DNA of 64,000 bases from Streptomyces sp. NRRL S-87 (GCF_000719335.1 NZ_JOGB01000009.1:62001-126000), one strand, 5' to 3'; shown: positions 34,147 to 43,864, counted from the stretch's first letter. Made by a program: numbers and translations. Notes: generated from the sequence alone by a model not told the origin.

Positions 34147-36921
34147 ATGCAGAACGTGCACGGATTGCGTAGAGCACGGAGAATGCCCGGATTGCCGGGC
34201 GGGCGTGGGGTCAAGGGTCTGGCCGCGGCAGGGCTGGCCGTCGCCCTGGCCGCCGCCGGGGTCGGCACGGGCCTCGTACCGCGGGCCGCCGCGATCACCC
34301 CGCCCGTCGCCTTCACCGCCGACGACCTCCCCACCTGGCAGACGAACGGCGTGGTGTGGGCGCTGGCCGAGGCCGGCGGGACGGTGTTCGTCGGCGGCAC
34401 CTTCTCCACCGTGCGGCCCCCGGCCGGCGCAGCCGGCTCCGAGCAGTCCGCCGTGAACTTCGTCGCCCTCGACGCCGCGACCGGGGCACCCACCTCCTGC
34501 AAGCTGTCCTTCACGGTGCCCTCGGGCACCGCCACGGTCCGGGCCCTGACCCTCTCCCCCGACAAGTCGACCCTGTACGCCGGCGGCTACTTCGGCGCCG
34601 TCAACGGCCTCCCGGTCAACAGCATGGCGGCGATCGACGTCGCCACCTGCACCCCGAAGCCCGGCTTCCGGCCCAGCTTCCCCGCCACCGTACGGGCCGT
34701 CGCGGCGACCGCCGACACGCTGTGGGTGGGCGGTGACTTCCCGACCGTGGCCGGCCAGCCCCGGCAGCGCTTCGCCTCGATCGACGCGGCCACCGGGGCC
34801 CTCAAGCCCTTCACCGCCGACGCCGACGAGCCCGGCCGGGCGATCGAGCTGACCCCGGACGGCAGGAACGCGATCCTGGGCGGCGACTTCTTCCGCGTCA
34901 ACGGCGCCGACAGCCACGCCCTCGCCGTGGTCGACGCGGTCACCGGAGCCGTGGTCAAGAACTACCCGCTGGGCTTCATCCAGTCGCAGTCGGTGGTCAA
35001 GGACCTCACCTCCGACGCGACCGGCTTCTTCACGGCCAACGAGGGCACCGGCGGCTTCGACGGCCGGATCGCGCTCAACCTCAGCGACTTCAACCAGCGC
35101 TGGCGCGACACCTGCCTGGGCGCCACCCAGGCCGTACTGGACTACCAGGGCGTGCTCTACAGCGCCTCCCACGCGCACGACTGCTCCTCCGTCGGGGAGT
35201 ACCCCGACGGCCAGCGCCACCACCTGCTCGCCCAGCCCGTCACCGGCACCGGCAAGCTGGGCTGGGCCCCCGACACCAACGACGGCATCGGCGAGGGCAT
35301 CGGCCCGCGCGTGATGACCGTGGCCCCCAAGGGCGGAGTGCAGTACCTGTGGGTGGGCGGCGAGTACACCACCGTCAACGGAAAGGCGCAGCAGGGCCTG
35401 ACCCGGTTCGCCTCCGCCAACGACACCGGCGCGCCCACCACCCCGGTGGCCAGCGCCTCCGCCGTACGGCCCGACGCGGTGCAGGTGCGCTGGCGCACCA
35501 GCCTCGACCTGGACGACAGCCGGCTGACCTACCGGATCTACCGCAACGGCGGGGCGAGCCCGGTCCGCACGATGACCGCGGACTCTCTGTTCTTCCTCCG
35601 GCCCCAGGCCTCCTGGACCGACACCGCGGTCACCGCCGGCCAGACGTACACCTACCGGGTGACCGCCACCGACGCCGCCGGCAACACCAGCGCCCTGTCG
35701 GCCACCGCGAGCGTGACCGTCCCCACCAGCGTGCAGTCCTACCCCGACCGGGTCCGGTCCGACGGCGCCCGCCTGTACTGGCGCTACGACGACACGGTGC
35801 AGCCGTACGCCGCCGACTCCTCGGTCTCGGGCGACACCAGCGGCGTCTTCCTCAACAACCCGGCGCTGCGGCAGGGACCCGGCGCGATCACCGGGGCGAG
35901 CACCGCGGTCGGCTTCGACGGCGCGATCCAGCAGGTCTACAGCGACCGGCGGGAGACCGTCACCGGGCCCTACAGCCTGGAGACGTGGTTCCGCACGAAC
36001 ACCGTCCGCGGCGGCAAGCTGCTCGGCTTCGGAAACAACCAGGCCCGCAACAGCGGCTCCTACGACAAGCACATCTACATGACGAACGACGGCCGGATCG
36101 TCTTCGGCATCTACAACGGCGCCACCCGGACCATCACCACGCCGGACGCGTTGAACGACAACAAGTGGCACCACGTCGTCGCCGCCCAGGGACCGGGCGG
36201 GATGGTCCTGTACGTCGACGGCCAGAACAAGGGCACCCTGCCGCACACCACCAACCAGAACATCGCCGGCTACTGGCACGTGGGCGGCGACAACCTCAAC
36301 AACTGGCCCAACCGGCCCACCAGCAACTACTTCGCAGGTCAGATCGACGAGACCGCGGTGTACCCGTCGGTGCTCACCGCGGCGCAGGTGCAGAACCACT
36401 TCACCCTCGCCAAGGCCCCCTCGGACTCGGTGGCGACGGTGCAGGCGAGCGAGGACACGTACGTCAACTCGGCCGCGCCCGGGACCGTCTTCGGGAGCTC
36501 CGGCTCGCTGGCCGTCGGCGGCGGGCTCTACCAGGCGTACCTGCGCTTCGGCCTGCCGGCCGCCCCGGCGGGCACGGTCCTCAAGTCAGCCGTCCTGAGG
36601 GTCAAGACGAACACGCTGGGCGGTGCCGGCACGGCGGACACCGTCTCGGTGGTGCCGGTCACCGGCGCGTGGACCGAGGCGGGGACGACGTACACCAGCC
36701 GCCCGGCGCTGGGCGGTCCGGCCCTCGGCTCGGTCTCCGGCGTCCCGGACGGCTCGGCGGTGGCCTCGATCCCGCTGGACACCGCTGCCGTGGCGGGTGT
36801 GCTCGGCAGCAGCTACGCCGTGGCGCTGACCGGTTCGGGCAGTGACGCGCTCTGGCTGTGGGCCCGGGAGGCGGGGGCCAACGAGGGCACTCCGGAACTG
36901 GTGCTGACCTTCGGCCCGTAG
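34147..36921 (+). CDS. Large secreted protein: propeller, FN3, LamG and DNRLRE domains
   Basis: 924 residues, ATG with AGGGGGG upstream. The signal peptide ends near PRAAA. About 50-430 are delta-60-like propeller repeats (FVGGTFSTV, LYAGGYFGAVNG, LWVGGDFPTVAG, AILGGDFFRVNG, LWVGGEYTTVNG). A fibronectin type III module follows (about 440-530). A LamG domain comes next (about 575-755, SLETWFRTN to AGQIDETAVYPSVL). The last 165 residues are a DNRLRE-type domain (SEDTYVNSAAPGTVFG, YLRFGLP). It is probably an extracellular binding or structural protein; no enzyme active site is seen. Confidence 0.85.
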   Translation: MQNVHGLRRARRMPGLPGGRGVKGLAAAGLAVALAAAGVGTGLVPRAAAITPPVAFTADDLPTWQTNGVVWALAEAGGTVFVGGTFSTVRPPAGAAGSEQSAVNFVALDAATGAPTSCKLSFTVPSGTATVRALTLSPDKSTLYAGGYFGAVNGLPVNSMAAIDVATCTPKPGFRPSFPATVRAVAATADTLWVGGDFPTVAGQPRQRFASIDAATGALKPFTADADEPGRAIELTPDGRNAILGGDFFRVNGADSHALAVVDAVTGAVVKNYPLGFIQSQSVVKDLTSDATGFFTANEGTGGFDGRIALNLSDFNQRWRDTCLGATQAVLDYQGVLYSASHAHDCSSVGEYPDGQRHHLLAQPVTGTGKLGWAPDTNDGIGEGIGPRVMTVAPKGGVQYLWVGGEYTTVNGKAQQGLTRFASANDTGAPTTPVASASAVRPDAVQVRWRTSLDLDDSRLTYRIYRNGGASPVRTMTADSLFFLRPQASWTDTAVTAGQTYTYRVTATDAAGNTSALSATASVTVPTSVQSYPDRVRSDGARLYWRYDDTVQPYAADSSVSGDTSGVFLNNPALRQGPGAITGASTAVGFDGAIQQVYSDRRETVTGPYSLETWFRTNTVRGGKLLGFGNNQARNSGSYDKHIYMTNDGRIVFGIYNGATRTITTPDALNDNKWHHVVAAQGPGGMVLYVDGQNKGTLPHTTNQNIAGYWHVGGDNLNNWPNRPTSNYFAGQIDETAVYPSVLTAAQVQNHFTLAKAPSDSVATVQASEDTYVNSAAPGTVFGSSGSLAVGGGLYQAYLRFGLPAAPAGTVLKSAVLRVKTNTLGGAGTADTVSVVPVTGAWTEAGTTYTSRPALGGPALGSVSGVPDGSAVASIPLDTAAVAGVLGSSYAVALTGSGSDALWLWAREAGANEGTPELVLTFGP

Positions 36922-36936
36922 CGGGGACCGGGACAT

Positions 36937-36977
36937 GAGGGGCGGGGTGCGGGCCGGTGGTCCGCACCCCGCCCCTC
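36937..36977. terminator. Strong bidirectional terminator
   Basis: GAGGGGCGGGGTGCGG (36937-36952) is perfectly complementary to 36962-36977, nine-base loop. It separates the LamG-protein gene from the convergent aldo-keto reductase gene. Confidence 0.87.
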
Positions 36978-36990
36978 CGTGCGTCGGGGG

Positions 36991-37926
36991 TCAGCGCGGC
37001 GCGGCGGCGTCGATCTCGGCCAGCAGCTCGGCGTCCGGGAGCCGGTCGGCGGCGGCCGCGTTGGCCCGGACCTGCTCGGGCGAGGTGGCGCCGGCGATAA
37101 CGGAGGCGCAGCCGGGCTGCGCGGACAGCCAGCCGACGGCCACCTCCAGCAGCGTGCGTCCGTGCTTCTCGGCGAGGGCGGCCAGCGCCTCGACGCGGTC
37201 GATGCGCCGTTCGACGTACTCGGTGCGGCCGGCCAGTCGGGCGCCCTCGGGTACGGGGGCGCCGCGCCGGATCTTGCCGGTCAGCAGGCCGTTGGCGAGG
37301 GGGAAGTACGGCAGGACGCCGACACCGTAGTGACGGGCGGCCGGCACCAGCTCGTCCTCGGCGCCCCGGTCCAGCAGCGACCAGTGGTTCTGGGCGGAGA
37401 CGAACGGCTGCGCACCCAGCTCGCGGGCCACGTGGGCGGCCTCGGCGAGCTGCCAGCCGGTGAAGTTGGAGTGGCCGATATAGCGGACCTTGCCCTCGGC
37501 GACGAGCTCGGAGAGGGCGGCCAGGGTCTCGGCGACGGGGGTGGCCGGATCGGGGCTGTGCAGCTGGTAGAGGTCGATGTGGTCGGTACCGAGACGGCTC
37601 AGCGAGGCCTCCACGGCCCGCCGGACGTAGGCCCGGCCGCCGCGGGCGCCGGCGGCGGGCCCGTACCCCATGTCGGCGGTCGCGCCGAACTTGGTGGCGA
37701 GGACGACCCGGTCGCGGCGGCCTTTGAGGGCCTGGCCGAGGTACTCCTCGGATCCGCCGCGGTTGCCGTAGATGTCGGCGGTGTCGAGCAGGGTGATGCC
37801 GGCGTCGAGGGCCGCGTCGACGACGTCGCGGGTACGGCGGGCGTCGAGGCGCCCGCCGAAGTTGTTGCAGCCGAGGCCGACCGCCGAGACGAGCAGGCCG
37901 GACGTGCCGAGGGGGAGGTAGCGCAT
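36991..37926 (-). CDS. Aldo/keto reductase
   Basis: 311 residues. NADPH-dependent carbonyl reductase fold. The catalytic four are D48, Y53 (DTADIYG), K79 (ATKFG) and H123 (YQLHSPD). Cofactor-site end IAGATSPEQVRAN is intact. It resembles the AKR groups annotated as L-glyceraldehyde-3-phosphate or general aldehyde reductases (Mg chloride-type start MRYLPLGTSGLLVSAVGLG). Substrate unknown. It is a single gene. Confidence 0.92.
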   Translation of the reverse strand: MRYLPLGTSGLLVSAVGLGCNNFGGRLDARRTRDVVDAALDAGITLLDTADIYGNRGGSEEYLGQALKGRRDRVVLATKFGATADMGYGPAAGARGGRAYVRRAVEASLSRLGTDHIDLYQLHSPDPATPVAETLAALSELVAEGKVRYIGHSNFTGWQLAEAAHVARELGAQPFVSAQNHWSLLDRGAEDELVPAARHYGVGVLPYFPLANGLLTGKIRRGAPVPEGARLAGRTEYVERRIDRVEALAALAEKHGRTLLEVAVGWLSAQPGCASVIAGATSPEQVRANAAAADRLPDAELLAEIDAAAPR

Positions 37927-38029
37927 GTGCCGTGGACTCCGTTCGCTAGCGGACCGCCTCGGTGATCCTAGGGTCCGGCGGGCCCTCGGCGCGGTGCGTG
38001 TTTCGGCCGTAGCGCACCCCCGGCGGACG

Positions 38030-38055
38030 GGGCGCTGACCGCGCGGTCGGCGCCC
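38030..38055. terminator. Hairpin after the GH16 gene
   Basis: GGGCGCTGACC (38030-38040) pairs with GGTCGGCGCCC (38045-38055) apart from one T-G wobble. It lies 12 bases past the GH16 stop on the minus strand. Confidence 0.55.
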
Positions 38056-38067
38056 TCCCCGCGGGGC

Positions 38068-38877
38068 TCAGCGCGCGGGTCCGAACACCTGGAGGTGGGC
38101 CACCTCGTAGGACATCTCGGTGACGCCGGGTTCGGGGGCCGGGTGGTAGCGGCCCGCGCAGACCGAGAGGTTGACGATCAGGTACGCGCGCCAGCGGCGG
38201 CCCACCCCGCGGCCGTCGGAGAAGACCCGTCGGCCGTTGACCCACCAGGTGACCGAGCGGGACCCGAACTCCACCCGCAGGTCCACCCACTGGCCCGGGC
38301 CGATGGCCGGATCCCGGTGGTAGGCCTGGCCGCCGCGCACGTGGTTGGTGAGCTCGAGCAGGTCGGGGTTGTCCGGGTGGTACTCGAACACGTCGACCTC
38401 GGAGCCGCCCTCGTACCAGGTCCAGATCGCCGGCCAGGCGCCCAGCTCGGAGGGCAGCCTCACCTGCGCCTCCAGGACGTCCCCGGTGCGGACCATGAAG
38501 CCCTCCGCGCTGCCCTCGGTGGTCAGCAGGCCGGTGCTCCAGTCCCCGTCGGTGCGACGGGTGGCGAGGAAGGTGCCGGACCGGCTGTAGGCGGGGTCGG
38601 CGACGAGGTGGTCGAGCTTGTTGTCGCCGTGGTTCGTGGGTCCGCCGTCGGGATAGGCCCAGGAGCGGCCGGCCACCCACTGCGTCGTGGAGGCGAAGTC
38701 GGCGGTGAAGCGGGGGACGGCGCCGCCGGGGCGTTCGGGCCCGTCGCCCGGTGTCTGGGGGCCGCCGCCCGGTCGGTCGGGGCCGGGGCGCGGGCGGCGG
38801 CGCGGGCCCGGCACCCGCAGCAGCCGCCGCAGTCGCTCGATCAGGTCCGGGGGCGGGTCCATGGGCGTCTTGGGCAT
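38068..38877 (-). CDS. Glycoside hydrolase family 16 protein without signal peptide
   Basis: 269 residues, ATG with GAGGAG eight bases upstream. The GH16 active site EVDVFE gives nucleophile E160, D162 and acid/base E165. The jelly-roll strands around it are intact (AQVRLPSELGAWPAIWTWYEGGS, QWVDLRVEFGSRSVTWWVNG). GH16 enzymes cut beta-1,3/1,4-glucans or galactans, usually outside the cell, but this N-terminus (about 1-55) is Pro/Arg/Gly-rich with no hydrophobic core, so export by Sec or Tat is not supported. It may be cytosolic or leave by another route. Confidence 0.83.
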   Translation of the reverse strand: MPKTPMDPPPDLIERLRRLLRVPGPRRRPRPGPDRPGGGPQTPGDGPERPGGAVPRFTADFASTTQWVAGRSWAYPDGGPTNHGDNKLDHLVADPAYSRSGTFLATRRTDGDWSTGLLTTEGSAEGFMVRTGDVLEAQVRLPSELGAWPAIWTWYEGGSEVDVFEYHPDNPDLLELTNHVRGGQAYHRDPAIGPGQWVDLRVEFGSRSVTWWVNGRRVFSDGRGVGRRWRAYLIVNLSVCAGRYHPAPEPGVTEMSYEVAHLQVFGPAR

Positions 38878-39028
38878 TCCCACTCCTCGTGTGTCGACGG
38901 GACCGGAACCGAACGGTCCGTGCCCGGTATCCACGCGGCATATGCCGATGCGTCACATGACGTGATCGATCCGTTACCCATTGCGATGTCCGTTGGCCAC
39001 ACGCGCCCCTGACGGCCACCCTGGTCCC

Positions 39029-40495
39029 ATGGCGGAGGACGTACGGCTGGGCACGGCCCGCGGCCGGTGGGTGTTGCTGGCCACCGTGCTGGGCTCGTCG
39101 ATGGCCCTGCTCGACTCGACGGTCGTCAACGTCGCGCTGCCCACCATCGGCCGCGACCTCGACGCCGAACTCGCCGGTCTGCAGTGGACCGTCAACGCCT
39201 ATCTGGTGACCCTGGCCGGCCTCATCCTGGTCGGCGGCGCGCTCGGCGACCGGTACGGCAGACGCCGGGTGTTCGTGCTGGGCGTGGTGTGGTTCGCGGC
39301 GGGCTCGCTGCTGTGCGGTCTGGCGCCCTCGATCGGCGTCCTCGTCGCGGCCCGGGCCCTGCAGGGCGTCGGGGGCGCGTTGCTGACCCCGGGGTCCCTG
39401 GCCCTGATCCAGGCCTCGCTGCACCGCGACGACCGGGCGCGGGCCGTGGGGTTGTGGTCGGGCTTCGGCGGGGTCGGCGCCGCGGTGGGGCCGTTCCTCG
39501 GCGGCTGGCTGGTGGACGGTCCGGGCTGGCGCTGGGTGTTCCTGATCAACGTGCCGGTGGCGGCGCTGTGCACGGCCGTGTCGGTGCGGCACGTTCCCGA
39601 GTCGCGGGACCCGGCGGCGCACGGCCGGTTCGACGTGCTGGGCGCTGCCCTCGGGGCGGTCTCGCTGGCGCTGCTGACGTACGCGCTGATCGAGGCGGCG
39701 CAGGCGACCGCGGCCGTGGTGGCGGCGGGGGCGGCGGGGCTGGGCTCGGCGGTGGCGTTCTGGTGGGTGGAACGGCGTCGGCCGAACGCGATGCTGCCGC
39801 CGGACATCTTCGCGTCCCGGCAGTTCACCGCCGTGAACCTGGTGACGCTGTGCGTGTACGCGGCGTTCGGCGGGTTCTTCTTCCTGGCCGTGCTCCAGCT
39901 CCAGGTGGTCGTGGGCTACTCGGCGCTGGGGGCGGGAGCGGCCCTGTTGCCCACGACCGCGCTGATGCTGCTGTTCTCGTCGCGGGCGGGGGCGCTGGGC
40001 GAGCGGATCGGCCCGCGGCTGCCGCTCACGGTGGGGCCGCTGCTGTGCGCCGCGGGGATGCTGCTGATGGTGCGGACCGGGCCGGGCGCCTCGTACGCGC
40101 AGGACGTGCTGCCCGCGATGCTGACGCTGGGGCTCGGCATGGTGACGCTGGTGGCGCCGCTGACGGCGACGGTGCTGGCGTCCGTCGATCCGGGGCGGGC
40201 AGGGCTGGCGAGCGGGATCAACAACGCGGCCGCCCGCGCCGCGGGGCTGATCGCGGTGGCGGCGCTGCCGCTGCTGGCCGGGATGGGACCGGAGGCCTAC
40301 CGGTCGGCGACCGCGTTCGACGCGGCGTTCGGACGGGCGATGGCGTGGTGCGCGGGGCTGCTGGTGGTGGGCGCGGTGACGGCCTGGACGACCGTGCGGA
40401 CCGCGCCGGAGCACCGCTGCCACCCGGAGTGCCGGGTGCACGGCTCGGTGGCGGTGCCGCCGCTGGAGTCGCCGCGGGAGGGGGACGCCGGGTGA
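39029..40495 (+). CDS. MFS drug exporter, DHA2 (14-helix) type
   Basis: 488 residues. The start ATG at 39029 has no ribosome site, so a leaderless transcript is possible. Motif D1 (MALLDSTVVNVALP), motif A (GDRYGRRRVF), the antiporter motif C (GFGGVGAAVGPFLGG) and 14 helices mark an EmrB/QacA-like proton antiporter. A hydrophilic tail with CHPEC ends the protein. The substrate is unknown. It converges on the phosphoribosyltransferase gene, with 33 bases between. Confidence 0.9.
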   Translation: MAEDVRLGTARGRWVLLATVLGSSMALLDSTVVNVALPTIGRDLDAELAGLQWTVNAYLVTLAGLILVGGALGDRYGRRRVFVLGVVWFAAGSLLCGLAPSIGVLVAARALQGVGGALLTPGSLALIQASLHRDDRARAVGLWSGFGGVGAAVGPFLGGWLVDGPGWRWVFLINVPVAALCTAVSVRHVPESRDPAAHGRFDVLGAALGAVSLALLTYALIEAAQATAAVVAAGAAGLGSAVAFWWVERRRPNAMLPPDIFASRQFTAVNLVTLCVYAAFGGFFFLAVLQLQVVVGYSALGAGAALLPTTALMLLFSSRAGALGERIGPRLPLTVGPLLCAAGMLLMVRTGPGASYAQDVLPAMLTLGLGMVTLVAPLTATVLASVDPGRAGLASGINNAAARAAGLIAVAALPLLAGMGPEAYRSATAFDAAFGRAMAWCAGLLVVGAVTAWTTVRTAPEHRCHPECRVHGSVAVPPLESPREGDAG

Positions 40496-40528
40496 GCCGG
40501 AGCGCGGTCGCGGGGCGGGCGCGCCCGG

Positions 40529-41188
40529 TCAGTGGGGCACGGCCTGCCGGTGCAGGATGTCGATGACCTCGCGGTCGGTGGTCTGCTCGAAGTCGCCGTA
40601 CCAGAGGCCGACGGCGGTGAAGCCGGCCGGGCTGCGCAGGCAGATCAGCTCGTCGCACTCGGAGCGCAGTCCGGCGACCGACTCGGGGGCGCCGACGGGC
40701 ACGGCGAGCACGAGCCGGTCGGCGTGGCGCCCGCGCAGGTGGCGCAGGGCGGCGCGGGCGGTGACCCCGGTGGCCAGGCCGTCGTCGACGAGGACGACCG
40801 TGCGGCCGTGCGGATCGGGCGCGTCGCGGCCCTCGCGGTAGAGGGTCTCGCGGCGGTGCAGCTCCGCGCGCTCGCGCGCCACGTCCTCGGCGAGCTCGTC
40901 CTCGGTGAGGCCGAGGTACTCCAGGGCGTGCCGGTCGAAGAGCGGCGGGCCGTCGCCGACCAGGGCACCGATGCCGACCTCGGGGCGGCCCGGCACGCCG
41001 ATCTTGCGGACGACGAGGACGTCGAGGGGGGCGCCCAGGGCCTCGGCGACGGGCCCGGCGACCGGGACCCCGCCGCGCGGCAGGCCGAGGACGAGGGGGT
41101 GCTTCCAGTGCTGTGCGGCGGCCAGCTCGGCCACCCGGTCGCCGAGCAGGCGGCCGGCCTCGTGCCGGTTGGTGAACCGTGTGGTCAT
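40529..41188 (-). CDS. Phosphoribosyltransferase-domain protein
   Basis: 219 residues; ATG with AGGAGG upstream. Type I PRTase fold with the PRPP loop VVLVDDGLATGVT and the early segment PLVLGLPRGGVPVAGPVAEAL. Proteins of this group are stand-alone PRTases of unknown base, often next to dienelactone-hydrolase-like genes in actinobacteria, as here. The ATG overlaps the stop of the downstream-located hydrolase frame (ATGA), meaning the hydrolase is upstream on this strand and both are co-translated. Confidence 0.87.
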   Translation of the reverse strand: MTTRFTNRHEAGRLLGDRVAELAAAQHWKHPLVLGLPRGGVPVAGPVAEALGAPLDVLVVRKIGVPGRPEVGIGALVGDGPPLFDRHALEYLGLTEDELAEDVARERAELHRRETLYREGRDAPDPHGRTVVLVDDGLATGVTARAALRHLRGRHADRLVLAVPVGAPESVAGLRSECDELICLRSPAGFTAVGLWYGDFEQTTDREVIDILHRQAVPH

Positions 41189-41880
41189 GGTGTCCTCCTG
41201 GGCCGCTCCTCCGCCGCCGTGCCGCCCGGTCGCAGGAACCACGCGCGGGCCGCGTCCGCCACCCGCTCCAGGGCTCCCGGCTCCGGGAAGAGGTGGGTGG
41301 CTCCCGGCACCACGGTCACGGTGTGCGGGGCGGTGAGGCGGCCGGCCGCGGCCCGGTTGAGCCGCAGCACCTCGGTGTCGAGGCCGCCGACGAGCAGCAG
41401 GACGGGGGCCCGGACCCGCTCCAGTGCCTCGTCGCCGGCCAGGTCGGGCCGGCCGCCGCGGGAGACGACGGCCCGGATCCGGTCGGGCCGGTCGGCCGCC
41501 GCCCGGAGGGCCGCTGCCGCTCCCGTACTGGCCCCGAACAGCCCGACGGACAGGTCGGCGAGGCCGGGCCGGGCCGCCAGCCAGTCGACCGCGGCCACCA
41601 GCCGCCCGGCCAGCAGCGGGATGTCGAAGCGGTGCTCGGCGGTCAGGTCGTCCACGGCCTCCTCGCCCGGGGTGAGCAGGTCGAGCAGCAGCGTCCCCAG
41701 CGGCGCGGTGCGCAGGGCGGCCGCGACGGCGCGGTTGCGGGGGCTGTGCCGGGAGCTGCCGCTGCCGTGCGCGAAGACGACCACGAGGCGGGCGCCGGGA
41801 GGCAGGGCCAGGTCCCCGTCGACGGCGAGGCCGCCGCCGATGGGGATGCCGACCTGCTGTTCCGCTCGTTCCGTGGCCAC
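41185..41880 (-). CDS. Dienelactone-hydrolase-like alpha/beta hydrolase
   Basis: 231 residues; GTG at 41880 with GGGAGG seven bases upstream. The nucleophile elbow is GLFGASTG; the acid is in LLLVGGLDTEV and the His in PGATHLF. The N-terminus has GARLVVVFAHGSGSSRHSPRNR, the oxyanion side. It is coupled to the PRTase gene by ATGA. Similar pairs, sometimes fused, are common in actinobacteria; the joint function is unknown. Confidence 0.87.
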   Translation of the reverse strand: MATERAEQQVGIPIGGGLAVDGDLALPPGARLVVVFAHGSGSSRHSPRNRAVAAALRTAPLGTLLLDLLTPGEEAVDDLTAEHRFDIPLLAGRLVAAVDWLAARPGLADLSVGLFGASTGAAAALRAAADRPDRIRAVVSRGGRPDLAGDEALERVRAPVLLLVGGLDTEVLRLNRAAAGRLTAPHTVTVVPGATHLFPEPGALERVADAARAWFLRPGGTAAEERPRRTP

Positions 41881-42014
41881 GACCGGGCCTCCCAGGCGGG
41901 TCTCGGGAGCCGGGTGCGCCGGTGCCGTCCGGCGCCGGTGGGGGCGCCCCGCGGGTACCGTGGCCACCGCGGGCGGGGCCTGCCGCGCCGGGGCCGCCCC
42001 GGTCGGCGGTCCCG

Positions 42015-42935
42015 TCAGGGCGCCGTGGGGGCCTCCGTCCCTCCAGTGTGCCCCTCCTGGACCCCGGCGAGCTTGTCGGGGTTGACCTGGAGGCGCAGGT
42101 TCTGGATGCGGCCGTCGGCGAGGTCGAAGGTGACCGCGCCGATGACGGCGTCGCCGACGTACCAGAGCAGGCCGAGCTCGCCGTTGATCTGTGCGAGCCG
42201 GGCGTGGGCGTCCGCGGACACGGGTTTGGCCAGCACGCCGAGCAGCCAGCGGGCCACGTGGTCGGGGCCGTGCAGCGGGCGGCGGGCCGCCGAGACCTTG
42301 CCGCCGCCGTCGGACCAGGCCGTGACGTCGGGGGCGAGCATCTCCATGACGGCGTTCAGGTCCCCGCCGCCGCAGGCGGCCAGGAAGCGTTCCGTGATCT
42401 CGCGCCGTTCCTCGGCGTCGGTGTCGAAGCGGGGCCGGCGGGCCTGGACGTGCCCGCGCGCCCGGTGCGCGGTCTGGCGCACGCTCGCCTCGGCGCGGTC
42501 GAGGACGTCCGCGATCTCGGCGTACGAGTATCCGAAGACCTCGCGCAGCAGGAACACGGCCCGCTCCAGCGGGCTGAGGCTCTCCAGCACCACGAGCATC
42601 GCGGTGGAGACGGTGTCGGCCAACTCCGCCTCCTCGGCGACGTCGGGTTCGGTGAGCAGGGGCTCGGGGAGCCAGGGCCCGACGTACGCCTCGCGGATGG
42701 CCCGGGCCGACGTGAGCCGGTTCAGGGCGAGGTTGGTGACCGTGCGGACGAGGTAGGCGCGCGGGTTCTGGACCGAACCGCGGTCCGCCTGGGCCCATTT
42801 GAGCCAGGCGTCCTGGAGGATGTCCTCGGCGTCGGCGACGCTGCCGAGCATGCGGTAGGCGGTGGCGAACAGCAGGCGGCGGTGCTCGGTGAAGGGGGCG
42901 AGGACGTCCGGCTCGGCGGATGGCTTGTTGATCAT
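42015..42935 (-). CDS. ECF41-type sigma factor with SnoaL-like C-terminal domain
   Basis: 306 residues. Regions sigma-2 (about 10-80) and sigma-4 (about 110-165) precede a C-terminal SnoaL-like domain (about 175-290) that replaces an anti-sigma factor in this group. All three ECF41 hallmarks are there: WLPEP (88-92), DGGGK (209-213) and NPDKL (285-289). It follows an epimerase gene by five bases; ECF41 genes are typically linked to an oxidoreductase, epimerase or carboxymuconolactone decarboxylase that they control. See the candidate promoter at 43953-43979. Confidence 0.93.
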   Translation of the reverse strand: MINKPSAEPDVLAPFTEHRRLLFATAYRMLGSVADAEDILQDAWLKWAQADRGSVQNPRAYLVRTVTNLALNRLTSARAIREAYVGPWLPEPLLTEPDVAEEAELADTVSTAMLVVLESLSPLERAVFLLREVFGYSYAEIADVLDRAEASVRQTAHRARGHVQARRPRFDTDAEERREITERFLAACGGGDLNAVMEMLAPDVTAWSDGGGKVSAARRPLHGPDHVARWLLGVLAKPVSADAHARLAQINGELGLLWYVGDAVIGAVTFDLADGRIQNLRLQVNPDKLAGVQEGHTGGTEAPTAP

Positions 42936-42940
42936 TCTGG

Positions 42941-43864
42941 TCAGCGTGGCAGCGGGGTCGCGCCCGCCGCAAGGGCCCTCAGGCCGTCGGCGGTGCTGCG
43001 GTGGGTGGGGGTCCAGTCGAGCTCCCGCCGGGCCCGGGCGTTCGACATGCGCAGGTTGGTGGTCATCAGGGCGCGGGCCAGCGGCGCGGCGCGGAGCAGC
43101 CACTGCGGTACGGTCCGCGGGGCGGGGGTCCCGAAGGCCTCGGCGGCGGTCCGGATGTGCTCGCCCCAGGCGAGCGGGTGGTCGTCGCAGACGTTGTACG
43201 CCCGGCCGGGGCGGCCGAGTTCGACGGCGGCGACCACCGCGCGGGCGGCGTCGCCCACCTCCACCCACGACAGGGCCCGGCCGCGGTCGGGGACCACGGG
43301 CAGGGCGCGCTTGCGCAGCATCGGCAGGAGGGTGGTGTCGGTGACGCCGGCGCCGTAGAAGAGGCCGAAGCGCAGGCTGACGCCGTCCAGGCCCCCGGTG
43401 GTGAAGGTCAGCTCCTCCTTGCGGCGCATGGCGCCGACGTGCTCCTCCAGGTGGCGGTCGGCCCCGGGCGGGCCGAACGGGGCGCGGTCCTCCTCGACGG
43501 TCCGGTCGCCGTGGTCGCCGTACCCGTAGCCGAACATCATCGACTCGGCGACGAAGCGGCGGGCGCCGGTCTCGAGGGCGGCGGCGACGAGGTTCTCGGT
43601 GCCCTTGGTGCGCAGCACGTTGGTGCCGGCCATGTCCCGGTGGCGCAGCATGGCCTTGCCGTTCAGGGCGGTGGCCGCGTGGACCACCGCGTCGAAGGCC
43701 CGGCCGTCGACCGCGCGCAGGACGGCGTCGCGGTCCAGGAGGTCGGCGCGGAGGGCGTTGGCCGGACCCCGGCCGAGACCGATGACCTCGTGGCCGGCGG
43801 TGGTCAGCTCCCGCACCGCCCGCTGCCCCAGTACGCCGCTGGCTCCCGCAAACAGAATCCTCAT
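42941..43864 (-). CDS. NAD-dependent epimerase/dehydratase family protein
   Basis: 307 residues; ATG at 43864 with GAGGAG upstream. Extended-SDR fold with the cofactor loop GASGVLGQRAV (8-18). An atypical active site, with SMMFGYGYG in the Ser/Tyr region and no plain YxxxK, resembles the atypical NmrA-like or epimerase-like members. It is the first gene of a two-gene operon with the ECF41 sigma factor (five-base gap), so it is probably the sigma target and may act in stress or redox defence. Confidence 0.87.
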   Translation of the reverse strand: MRILFAGASGVLGQRAVRELTTAGHEVIGLGRGPANALRADLLDRDAVLRAVDGRAFDAVVHAATALNGKAMLRHRDMAGTNVLRTKGTENLVAAALETGARRFVAESMMFGYGYGDHGDRTVEEDRAPFGPPGADRHLEEHVGAMRRKEELTFTTGGLDGVSLRFGLFYGAGVTDTTLLPMLRKRALPVVPDRGRALSWVEVGDAARAVVAAVELGRPGRAYNVCDDHPLAWGEHIRTAAEAFGTPAPRTVPQWLLRAAPLARALMTTNLRMSNARARRELDWTPTHRSTADGLRALAAGATPLPR

